From positions 1,479,704 through 1,543,703 of the forward strand of contig CP012158.1 in NCBI GenBank assembly GCA_001189275.1: DNA of 64,000 nucleotides, in the 5' to 3' direction. This document shows, piece by piece, positions 36,599-47,558 of this stretch (position 1 is its first letter; each line of letters starts with the position of its first letter). This DNA is from Pyrobaculum sp. WP30 (GTDB lineage: Archaea > Thermoproteota > Thermoprotei > Thermoproteales > Thermoproteaceae). The notes under the pieces were generated by a model. The model saw only the letters and a list, made by a program, of their open reading frames with translations, made no database searches and was not told where the DNA came from. A program made the position numbers and the translations under genes.

Positions 36599-36686
36599 CT
36601 ACCTTTGCGTCTAGCTTCCTGCTTTTGAGGAGCAACGCCGTGTGAGGATACACCACGCCGACTACCTCCTCCGAGAACACAGACTT
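36599..36686 (-). repeat. inverted 88-bp copy of an internal piece of the CBS-repeat gene
   Basis: Read on the minus strand this segment matches 40968-41055 on the plus strand at 86 of 88 positions. It keeps the coding frame, with one lysine-to-arginine change and one silent change. It lies between the 40-bp repeat and the stop of paREP2b. Confidence 0.95.
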
Positions 36687-36719
36687 GAAGACTTGTATCT
36701 TTCGAAAATTCCCTGGGGC

Positions 36720-39700
36720 TCACCGCCTCGTCTTCTTTAGCCACTCCTCTATGGCGCCTGCCAGTTCCTTATAGCGCCTAAAGCCTTCCAGGTGCTTCCT
36801 GGTACACTGTATCATCATAGTGCCGTCGCTCCTCTGGTACACCCCTGGCTCCTCGCCCGTCAGTGCCTTTACCACGGCGGCGAGTCTCCTGGCATCGGCC
36901 ACGCTGGCGTAAGCGTAGGCCACGGCTACGTTGTTTCTGCCATGCCTGACATAGGTAATCGTGTATTCGCCCCTCACGCCGTTCACCTCCGCCGTTATGG
37001 TGAGCCTCAGCAACTTCCCCTCAATCTTGGCACCTCCGCCTGTTACTGTCACCACATACTTTTCGCCTTCCGCCCCCAACTTTCTGTTTTTCACCTCCAC
37101 CTCGGCCCCCCTAATGTCCGTAAGACTCAAGGAGTTCCACTTCATGCCCTCCTCCACGATCTTTAAGACCTTGTTGTAAACATTGTCGCCAACATCCCCT
37201 GCCCTCTTGAGTATGTGCGCTATGAAGCTCTTCGCAAGCTCCTTCTGCTCCCCCTCGCCGTGTGCCGACAGCCAGGCGGCGTAGGCCAAACCTTCCCTAA
37301 GGATGTACACGTAGCCTGTCCCGCCACCCTTCGGCGTCTTCGCCGAGAAGTGCCTGCCCTCCTCAAGCCCCATCTCCCCAAGCCTCTGCGTCTCCTGCTG
37401 TATGCTGTTGGGGTTGGGGGCGTAGCCGTCGCGGCCCTCCTTTGGCCACGTAACCGTGAAGTGGTGCCCCTCCTTGAGGCCCATCCGCTCAAGCTTCTGC
37501 TTCACCTGCGCTATGCTACCAGATTTGGTGGAGCGGAATCTGATAACGAACCTGCCTTTATTATCATATTTCAGTACGGTAAACCTCTGCCAGTCCTCCG
37601 TCAGTGTGAGACCCTCCTCCGGCTTTTCCACCTTTACTTGGGTCTCCTCCACGAATTTCTTAAACTTGGGACTTAAGTGCCCTCCGCCAGCCAACGGCGC
37701 AGAGTCTGCAAGGAGGCGCATGAACCTTGCCGCGTTCTCGCCGTAGGCCTCTATGCTGTAAACGCCGCTCTTCATGTATACCCGCATATCGAACTTCAGC
37801 TCGTTGGGCAAGAGTTGGTTGATCAGATGCAGTGTGGCGAGACGCAGAAGCGTAGCCCCTCCGCCCAGCTCCCCGCCGACGGCTAGCTCTACTCTCTTCG
37901 ACCCCACGGAGCCGTCTCCCGCAATTGCGGTTGCATACATCTCGCCGAAGATGAGCTTGGCCCTTTCTCTGTCGAACTCGCCCCTCAACGCCTTGTCTAG
38001 CATAATTAATTCCAGGGCTGGGGCGACGAACTTCCTCACCACCGCATCCCTGGCGCAGTCTCTAGCCAAGCAGTACATATTGCTTAGGACGAAACCCACG
38101 ATGTCCCAAACCTCCTTACTAGAGACGCCGACCTCTCTAGCTAGGTTTTCGATGCGCTTCTTCACCGTTTCTGCACGGCTCTCGGCGTGGCGGATAATCA
38201 GCTTGGCCAGCGTATCTGCGTATTCGCCGCCTATCCTCCTGCCGCTCAGCGCCTCCACCGCCTTCGCCAGCCTCTTGGCTCTCTCCTCGCGCCATCTGCT
38301 GTCGTCCACGCCCCTCTTCGCCTCGGCGAAGTGGACAAGGAGAGCCAGCTCGCCAAGCATCCTCCTCACGTGCCCCTCCCTCTCTGCGTCGCCCATCTTC
38401 TTGGGGCCTACCCAAGGCTTCAACTCGTCGGCCAGCTCCTCGACCCTCTTCAAGACCCAGCTCCAGTCTATGGCGTCCACCAGCTCCCGCCAGCTGTTGA
38501 CAGCGGGTCCTTCGGCCTCTCTAGAACCGTCTCCTTGTTTAGAGACGGGACCTAAGAGGGGCTTCAGCTCATCTCCCTCCTTGGCGATGATGTCGTCTAA
38601 GCGCTCCCTACGCCACTGCATTAGGACGTTGGGCTTTACGCCCTCCTTAGTGACGTTGGTCCTACCGCTAATAGACTCCGGCTTGCCGAAGAGGGCGATG
38701 TGCCAAGCCGCCTGCCAAAGATGGACGGTGATGCCCCCTATCCATTTTCCGGTGAACGACACGTCGGTGGCAAGCCACTCCAGCGCATGCTGTATCTTCT
38801 TAATCCCTGAGAGGTTTAGCGCCAACCTCTTCGCCTCCTCCACGAAGCGGTTCCGCTCCTCTTCGCTGAGCGTAAAGTAAGCCGTCATCTTTACTATCCA
38901 CAGCTCGCCGACGAAGGTCTCGACGCCGCCGTAGGTCCTAAATACACCGAATCCCATCCTGTCGCCCTTCTCGATGCGCCCCTTTTCGCCGACCTTATTG
39001 ACGCGTTTAAACTTGAGGTTCTCTTCGCTAATTCCGCTCAAAAGTTGCAGAAGCGCAGAAGCGGCCCTATCCTCCAAGTCCGCCGCCCTCCTGCGCGAGT
39101 GGGCCCTGTTGTAGGCGGTTGCAGGCGCCGACAACACCAAATCCGCCAGAGCCCCCTTGCCTGCAAGCAACATGGCGACGTGTCCGTATATCCCGCCTCT
39201 GGCGACTGAAAGAAGGGCAACGTAGGCCTTAGTCCCCATGCTAGCGTCTGAATACTTGCTCAGCTCTTTGCTCCTCGCCTCAGCCAGCTCCTCCGCCGTG
39301 CCCCGGTCCACCTCCAGGTAGGGTCTGAGCTTTTCGTATAGGTCGCGGTTACGCTCTGCATACAATGTCAACGCATTGTTCAACTCTCTCCTCACCTCCT
39401 CCGCCGCCTCCTCAAGTCTCTTCTGCGCCTCGCGGAACTTTTTGATCTCGCTAGCTGTTACCGCGAACTCCTGCTTCTCGACCAGGCCCCTTGCCCAGTC
39501 GTACCACCCGGCCCACTCCCTATAAGCCCTGGCGTTGTTGACCAGCGCTTTGTAGAGCACAAGCGTTACGACCACTGCGGCGTCTCTCTCCGCCCCGTTT
39601 CCCACGCGCAACAGCGCTTTCTTCAGCCTCGCGAGAGGTAGCGGCAAATCTTTCCTAGACTTGGCCAGATTTTGAAATGCCTCGTACGGCCTCTTCCCCC

Positions 39701-40229
39701 TCAGAGGAGCCTTAAGGATCTCGTCAACGACGTTCGCGTCTATCTTCCACTTCTCGTACCTCTCAGCCACCGCCCTAAACCTCTCAGCCGCCCACCCGCC
39801 GGTATCCACCAGCCCAGCCACAAACGGCGCGCCCACGGCGGCATGCGCAAGCTTCTCCATCTCCACAAGACCCCACATATTCAACGCAACCGACAGCGCA
39901 ACCACCCCAGCCGCCACAGCCGCCATCAAGAAGAGATATGCCTTGTGTTCATCTACCCAAGCCAACACCCGCGCCACCGCCTCCACAAATAACTCCACGA
40001 GGCGCTGAACCGTCACCTTCACCTGCTCAAATACTTCTTTAGCCGCCTCATACAGCGCCTTCGCCGCTTTCTGCAGGTACTGGACAGCCTTCTTGAACTG
40101 CCCCGCCTCGGCGAGGGCGACAGCCGAGGTGATGGAGGAAACAACGGCCTCTGAATACAGCCCGTGATACACGGAGTACAGCGCTGCCGAGAGGCCGGCT
40201 GAGGCGGCTTCTCTATGTCTACGCCACAC
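36720..40229 (-). CDS. paREP2b family protein
   Basis: A 1169-aa protein of the Pyrobaculum-specific paREP2b family, recognised by its C-terminal layout and its divergent pairing with a paREP2a gene. It has an N-terminal helical region, a membrane segment near residue 95 (LFLMAAVAAGVVALSVALNM), long charged helices, a segment ATAIAGDGSVGSKRV near residue 765, two related repeats (minus strand about 37425-37515 and 37310-37400: ERMGLKEGHHFTV and GEMGLEEGRHFSA) and the tail AIEEWLKKTRR. Family members are often broken; this one is uninterrupted. Function is unknown. A TATA-like box lies only 15 bp before the GTG, so the start is uncertain. Confidence 0.85.
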   Translation of the reverse strand: MWRRHREAASAGLSAALYSVYHGLYSEAVVSSITSAVALAEAGQFKKAVQYLQKAAKALYEAAKEVFEQVKVTVQRLVELFVEAVARVLAWVDEHKAYLFLMAAVAAGVVALSVALNMWGLVEMEKLAHAAVGAPFVAGLVDTGGWAAERFRAVAERYEKWKIDANVVDEILKAPLRGKRPYEAFQNLAKSRKDLPLPLARLKKALLRVGNGAERDAAVVVTLVLYKALVNNARAYREWAGWYDWARGLVEKQEFAVTASEIKKFREAQKRLEEAAEEVRRELNNALTLYAERNRDLYEKLRPYLEVDRGTAEELAEARSKELSKYSDASMGTKAYVALLSVARGGIYGHVAMLLAGKGALADLVLSAPATAYNRAHSRRRAADLEDRAASALLQLLSGISEENLKFKRVNKVGEKGRIEKGDRMGFGVFRTYGGVETFVGELWIVKMTAYFTLSEEERNRFVEEAKRLALNLSGIKKIQHALEWLATDVSFTGKWIGGITVHLWQAAWHIALFGKPESISGRTNVTKEGVKPNVLMQWRRERLDDIIAKEGDELKPLLGPVSKQGDGSREAEGPAVNSWRELVDAIDWSWVLKRVEELADELKPWVGPKKMGDAEREGHVRRMLGELALLVHFAEAKRGVDDSRWREERAKRLAKAVEALSGRRIGGEYADTLAKLIIRHAESRAETVKKRIENLAREVGVSSKEVWDIVGFVLSNMYCLARDCARDAVVRKFVAPALELIMLDKALRGEFDRERAKLIFGEMYATAIAGDGSVGSKRVELAVGGELGGGATLLRLATLHLINQLLPNELKFDMRVYMKSGVYSIEAYGENAARFMRLLADSAPLAGGGHLSPKFKKFVEETQVKVEKPEEGLTLTEDWQRFTVLKYDNKGRFVIRFRSTKSGSIAQVKQKLERMGLKEGHHFTVTWPKEGRDGYAPNPNSIQQETQRLGEMGLEEGRHFSAKTPKGGGTGYVYILREGLAYAAWLSAHGEGEQKELAKSFIAHILKRAGDVGDNVYNKVLKIVEEGMKWNSLSLTDIRGAEVEVKNRKLGAEGEKYVVTVTGGGAKIEGKLLRLTITAEVNGVRGEYTITYVRHGRNNVAVAYAYASVADARRLAAVVKALTGEEPGVYQRSDGTMMIQCTRKHLEGFRRYKELAGAIEEWLKKTRR

Positions 40230-40303
40230 CTCATGCGCCGGTTTAAAAACAACTGCGCCAAAGAAAAAAGGCTGAGGATTAGAAGAGAGACGAGGTAGAG
40301 AGG

Positions 40304-40726
40304 ATGAAAGAGCCGCCTAAGCCTCCGCCCGACCCTGCGGAGGAGCTTCTAAAGGAGTGTCCGGAGCTGAGCGCCTTCGGCGTAGAGTGGGTTAGGAAGT
40401 GGCTGGATCTTAGGGAGAGGTTAATCGAAATCGCCAAGGTTATGCGTAAATTCCCGTGGATGGTTGATGCGGTGAGGCAGAGACCGGTGGATATCCTCCA
40501 CCCCTACACGGTGGAGGTGTATGTGGCGGTGGACGGATCGGAGGCGTGTATCTCGCTGAACCCGCCGAAGGCCTTCTGCGCCCAAAACGGAGCGGCGAAG
40601 GGGGTGCGGCTGGAGCTGGCGTTCAGCCGGTACGAGACATACGAGGATAAGATGAGGGAGGTGTACAGACCCAAGGGGTTACTGGCATTCGCCGTAGCGG
40701 CAAGGGAATACGTGAGGATACTCTAA
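40304..40726 (+). CDS. paREP2a family protein
   Basis: A 140-aa protein of the paREP2a family, divergent from paREP2b with a 74-bp gap. It has a proline-rich start (EPPKPPPDPAEELLK), then LIEIAKVMRKFPWMVDAVRQ, VEVYVAVDGSEACISLNPPK and the end REYVRIL. A second, 5'-truncated copy lies at 46705. Function unknown; constant pairing with paREP2b suggests they act or move together. Confidence 0.85.
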   Translation: MKEPPKPPPDPAEELLKECPELSAFGVEWVRKWLDLRERLIEIAKVMRKFPWMVDAVRQRPVDILHPYTVEVYVAVDGSEACISLNPPKAFCAQNGAAKGVRLELAFSRYETYEDKMREVYRPKGLLAFAVAAREYVRIL

Positions 40727-40805
40727 CGCTGTGTTAAACTGCATCTTTTTTCCAATTTCTGCCACGCTTAAGAGAATTTTTAAAAAGTGGTGGTCAATAC
40801 GTTGC

Positions 40806-45027
<4,222 letters not shown>

Positions 45028-45057
45028 GTTTAAATAGCAAAAAGGTATATTCTGCAC

Positions 45058-45585
45058 ATGTCTATTTTCGACGAGTTCGAGCGATTCATGAGGAGATGGC
45101 AGAAGTTCTTCGAGGAGATCGAGCGTCAAGTAGAGGAGGACCTGAGGAGGTTCGCCGCGCAACCCGAGGCCGGCGGGGGGAAGCCCCGGTATTACTACTA
45201 CGGGTTTGAAATAACTATGGGACCCGACGGCAAGCCCGTGGTGAGGGAATTCGGCAACGTCAGGCAGAGACCCGACGTCGAGAGGGTGGAGATCATGGAC
45301 GAAATAGACCCCCTGACAGACATAGTGGAGGAGAACGACAAGATTAAGGTTGTCATCGACATGCCCGGCGTGGAGAAGGAGGACATAAAGGTGTACGTAA
45401 GCGAGGACGGCAAGACGCTTACTATCGACGCCAAGGGGAAAGACCGAAAGTACCACAAGGAGATTAGGCTACCAGCCGCCGTGGATCCAAACAAGGCGAA
45501 GGCGACGTATAAAAACGGCGTGCTCTCTGTAGAGCTTGAAAAAGTCGAGAAGAAAAAAAGGGGGTTTGAAATTAGGATCGACTAA
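45058..45585 (+). CDS. hsp20: small heat-shock protein Hsp20
   Basis: A 175-aa alpha-crystallin-domain protein. The N-terminal arm (FERFMRRWQKFFEEIERQVE) is helical; the core runs from about residue 85, with VVIDMPGVEKEDIKVYVSED and the strand KNGVLSVELEKVEKKKR. It prevents aggregation of unfolded proteins. A TTTAAATAG box sets the leaderless ATG. It lies directly after cdc48, an apt protein-quality-control pairing. A shorter Hsp20 is at 58701. Confidence 0.93.
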   Translation: MSIFDEFERFMRRWQKFFEEIERQVEEDLRRFAAQPEAGGGKPRYYYYGFEITMGPDGKPVVREFGNVRQRPDVERVEIMDEIDPLTDIVEENDKIKVVIDMPGVEKEDIKVYVSEDGKTLTIDAKGKDRKYHKEIRLPAAVDPNKAKATYKNGVLSVELEKVEKKKRGFEIRID

Positions 45586-45665
45586 GACAACTTTTTAAGG
45601 CTGTTTTTTAAGGCTGTGAAGGTACTGAGGAATTGGGGCCCGGCGCTGAAAGAAAACATCTGCAT

Positions 45666-45830
45666 CTATTGCCCCCCGCGGCGTTGGTTGATCCACTCCT
45701 CTATCGCTTCTCTAAGCTCTTCGTAGCGGGCCAGGGCGTCTAAGTTCCTGCCTGTGTCTCTGATACGAAACCCGCCGTTGGGCGTCGAGTAGGTTTTGAG
45801 CCTCTCGCCGGTTAGCACCTCTTAACTCGC
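45666..45830 (-). pseudogene. paREP2b C-terminal remnant
   Basis: On the minus strand, translation gives VLTGERLKTYS, then ARYEELREAIEEWINQRR before TAG. It aligns with the end of the intact paREP2b (ALTGEEPGVYQ, RRYKELAGAIEEWLKKTRR). An in-frame TAA stands immediately before the conserved VLTGE segment, and no upstream start remains. About 50 codons survive. Confidence 0.8.
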
Positions 45831-45854
45831 CCTCGCCGCCGCGTCCAAGCCACC

Positions 45855-46280
45855 TTAAGATTTGCAACACGCCTTGAACGAACCGGCCAAAATCTTCAGC
45901 ATATAGTTCTCGAGAATCCCGCCGGCTCTCTTCATCAACCTATCCGGGTCCCCCCGCTCCTTAGCCATGGGAGGCACCACGTAGGCCCTCCGCTGAACCA
46001 ACACAGCACCGCCGACAGACAGGTTGAACAACCCGGCGTTGAAAAACTCCCCCAGCAGACACCCCAGACATTCATAAAAACGACGAGGCAAATAAACCAC
46101 GATCTCGTCGTCGACACGGAACTCCACGCAGTCGTTGCACTCACCCCCCTCCCCACACTTCATAGCATACACAGCCCCGTTTTCCACAACCGCCACGTGG
46201 TAATCCCCAATAGACGACCCACACGTCACGTCCCCCCACCTCACCACAAATACCGACGACAAAACATCTAACACAGACAC
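45855..46280 (-). CDS. hypothetical cysteine-rich protein
   Basis: A 141-aa protein not recognised. It has cysteines at CGEGGECNDC and YECLGCLLG and a C-terminal KACCKS, suggesting metal binding. A TTTATTAAG box (minus strand, about 46298-46306) lies at leaderless distance from GTG 46280. It occupies the space between the paREP2b remnant and the tRNA genes, where an intact paREP2 unit would carry paREP2b. Confidence 0.55.
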   Translation of the reverse strand: MSVLDVLSSVFVVRWGDVTCGSSIGDYHVAVVENGAVYAMKCGEGGECNDCVEFRVDDEIVVYLPRRFYECLGCLLGEFFNAGLFNLSVGGAVLVQRRAYVVPPMAKERGDPDRLMKRAGGILENYMLKILAGSFKACCKS

Positions 46281-46317
46281 AACAACGTTTCTAGACCGCT
46301 TAATAAAGAAACAGCCC

Positions 46318-46436
46318 TGGTGGGCCCGCCGGGATTTCTAGGCGGGTTCCCCTGAACCCGGGATCACCCGCGCGTCAGGCAAATGCGGCCCCAGACGTCC
46401 TCGGGCCTGGGCATCCTACCGCTAGACTACGGGCCC
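46318..46436 (-). tRNA. tRNA-Pro(GGG) with three apparent introns
   Basis: The acceptor GGGCCCG (46436-46430) pairs with CGGGCCC (46328-46322); A and an encoded CCA follow. The cloverleaf closes only if three pieces are removed: 12 nt in the anticodon stem (about 46408-46397, after position 29), 16 nt at 37/38 (46388-46373) and 16 nt in the T-loop (about 46353-46338). This leaves 72 nt with anticodon stem CCCGT/GCGGG, loop CTGGGGC (anticodon GGG, 46392-46390) and T-arm CCGGG-TTCAAAT-CCCGG. The box AGTTTAAAAAG upstream is the likely promoter. Confidence 0.85.
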
Positions 46437-46505
46437 CGTTACGCTTACTTAGACGTCTTTTTAAACTTTTTTACCGTCACTGCATGTGTAGAGAAAGAGG
46501 AGACT

Positions 46506-46592
46506 TGGCGGGCCCGGTGGGATTCGTAGGCCGGCTCTCGCCGCGAACCCACGACCTACGGGTTAAGAGCCTCGGTACAGCGGTCCGCTGGG
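46506..46592 (-). tRNA. tRNA-Lys(CTT), 3' half, with T-loop intron and leader
   Basis: The exon 46570-46509 reads G-CTCTTAA-CCCGT (anticodon CTT at 46567-46565), then AGGTC, T-stem GTGGG, a T-loop interrupted by 19 nt (about 46543-46525) and CCCAC, then acceptor CGGGCCC, G and an encoded CCA (46508-46506). No acceptor, D arm or 5' anticodon stem precedes it. Instead there is a leader (46592-46571) whose first 15 bases are complementary to the trailer of the 5' half at 47091-47143. Its own TATA box is at 46612-46620. Confidence 0.88.
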
Positions 46593-46611
46593 CGTATCTT
46601 TGTTTTTGTGT

Positions 46612-46620
46612 GTTTTTAAG
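46612..46620 (-). promoter_or_regulatory. TATA box of the tRNA-Lys 3' half
   Basis: CTTAAAAAC on the minus strand lies about 25 bp before the start of the leader (about 46592). It allows independent transcription of the 3' half. Confidence 0.6.
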
Positions 46621-46704
46621 TTTTTGTTGAGTGTTTTGGGGGTGTTGGGGTTTTGCGTGAGTTTTTGGAGCAGTTGATGTGTTATAGGGCTTGGGCACCT
46701 CATG

Positions 46705-47020
46705 CGGGGAGAGGTTAATCGAAATCGCCAAGGTTATGCGGAGATTCCCGTGGATGGTTGATGCGGTGAGGCAGAGGCCCATAAGCATCTTCCACCCCTA
46801 CATGGTGGAGGTGTATGTGGCGGTGGACGGGTCGGAGGCGTGCCTCTCCCTCACCTCGTCGAAGACGTATTGCGCCCAAAACGGCTCGGTTAGGGAGGTA
46901 AAGCTGGAGCTGGAGTTTAAGCGATATGAAGTATACGAAAACAAGATTAGAGAGGTGTACCGCCCCAAGGGACTGCTGGCGTTCACCGCGGCGGCGAGAG
47001 AATACGTGAGGATGCTCTAG
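46705..47020 (+). pseudogene. 5'-truncated paREP2a copy
   Basis: From 46705 the sequence is identical to 40417-40448 of the intact paREP2a for 32 bp, then clearly homologous to its end (RFPWMVDAVRQRPISIFHPY; VEVYVAVDGSEACLSL; AAREYVRML). The first ~38 residues of the family are missing; upstream is GT-rich sequence and the promoter of the tRNA-Lys 3' half. It runs antisense between the two halves of tRNA-Lys. The frame is open from an ATG at 46691, so a shortened protein is possible. Confidence 0.8.
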
Positions 47021-47025
47021 CCCTC

Positions 47026-47037
47026 GGGGGGGGGGGG
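47026..47037 (+). repeat. G12 homopolymer tract
   Basis: Twelve consecutive G residues follow directly on the stop of the truncated paREP2a copy. Long G tracts of this kind are slippage-prone. Confidence 0.95.
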
Positions 47038-47083
47038 TCAGCGTCTCGTGTGGGCTATGTAAGAGCTGGAGATGAGATGTGTG

Positions 47084-47089
47084 AAAAAA
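47084..47089 (-). terminator. T6 terminator after the tRNA-Lys 5' half
   Basis: On the minus strand GTTTTTTC follows immediately on the trailer of the 5' tRNA half. Oligo-T tracts are efficient archaeal terminators, so the 5' half transcript probably ends here and does not continue into the 3' half. Confidence 0.6.
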
Positions 47090-47090
47090 C

Positions 47091-47143
47091 GGGCCCAGCG
47101 GACCCGCTCCTCCGCCGCTCTAACCAGGCTGAGCTACGGGCCC
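47091..47143 (-). tRNA. tRNA-Lys(CTT), 5' half with trailer
   Basis: The exon 47143-47112 reads GGGCCCG-TA-GCTC-AGCCTGGTTA-GAGC-G-GCGG, a complete acceptor strand, D arm and four bases of the anticodon stem for tRNA-Lys. It then departs into a trailer (47111-47091) ending GGGCCCG. The trailer segment AGCGGGTCCGCTGGGC pairs with GCCCAGCGGACCGCT of the 3' half with one bulged G. Joined after position 30 the halves give a 75-nt tRNA-Lys(CTT) with stem GCGGG/CCCGT. Confidence 0.88.
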
Positions 47144-47164
47144 TTCATAGCAGGGTTTTGCACG

Positions 47165-47175
47165 ATTTTAAAAAT
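47165..47175 (-). promoter_or_regulatory. TATA box of the tRNA-Lys 5' half
   Basis: TTTTTAAAATC on the minus strand is centred about 27 bp before the first acceptor base at 47143. Confidence 0.65.
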
Positions 47176-47181
47176 TTTTCA

Positions 47182-47256
47182 TCAGGCCGTGGGCCGCCGC
47201 CTCTCGGACTTCAATCATCCATATGTGGTGCTCGACATGGCCGCGGCACTCATCAC
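47182..47256 (-). ncRNA. weak candidate C/D-box sRNA
   Basis: On the minus strand a C box GTGATGA (47256-47250) lies about 25 bp below a GCTATAAGC box, and CTGA (47185-47182) could be the D box. At 75 nt it is long, and no convincing D' box is visible. Confidence 0.25.
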
Positions 47257-47318
47257 TTATCGGCATTGTCGGCTTATAGCCCAGACAAAGGTTTATATAG
47301 TGGGTCTCATTGTTGCAG

Positions 47319-47558
47319 ATGGAACGAGGAACGAGAAGGGGGCCGCCTCATGGGCGGCGTGGCCTGTCTGGGCCTAAACCGGTAAAGGAGGGAGACGTGG
47401 TTGAGGTTGAGGTTGTGGAGAAGTCGAGGAGGGGAGACGGCGTTGCGAGGGTTGAGGGGTTTGTGGTGTTTGTCCCCGGCGCGGAGCCTGGGCAGAGGGT
47501 TAAGGTGCAGATTGAGAAGGTGGGCGACACCTACGCGATTGGTAGGGTTGTTACTTGA
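47319..47558 (+). CDS. TRAM-domain RNA-binding protein
   Basis: A 79-aa protein that is essentially one TRAM domain: VKEGDVVEVEVVEKSRRGDG, VARVEGFVVFVPGAEPGQRV and KVQIEKVGDTYAIGRV. Small archaeal TRAM proteins bind RNA and may act as cold-shock-like RNA chaperones. The first 24 residues are basic and glycine-rich. GTTTATATAG about 24 bp upstream sets ATG 47319. Confidence 0.9.
   Translation: MERGTRRGPPHGRRGLSGPKPVKEGDVVEVEVVEKSRRGDGVARVEGFVVFVPGAEPGQRVKVQIEKVGDTYAIGRVVT

Noticed and set aside
45593-45617. Tandem TTTTTAAGGCTGT repeated twice after the Hsp20 gene
   Set aside because: Only two 13-bp units beside a TATA-like/oligo-T region; too small to treat as a meaningful repeat.
46477-46788. 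A 103-codon minus-strand open frame rich in Gln/Asn/Thr/Lys
   Set aside because: It runs through the tRNA-Lys 3' half and the low-complexity GT/CA-rich promoter region; coding potential is an accident of composition.
47182-47256. Strong call for a C/D-box sRNA upstream of the TRAM gene
   Set aside because: Only one good box and excessive length; kept as a low-confidence feature and not raised as a finding.
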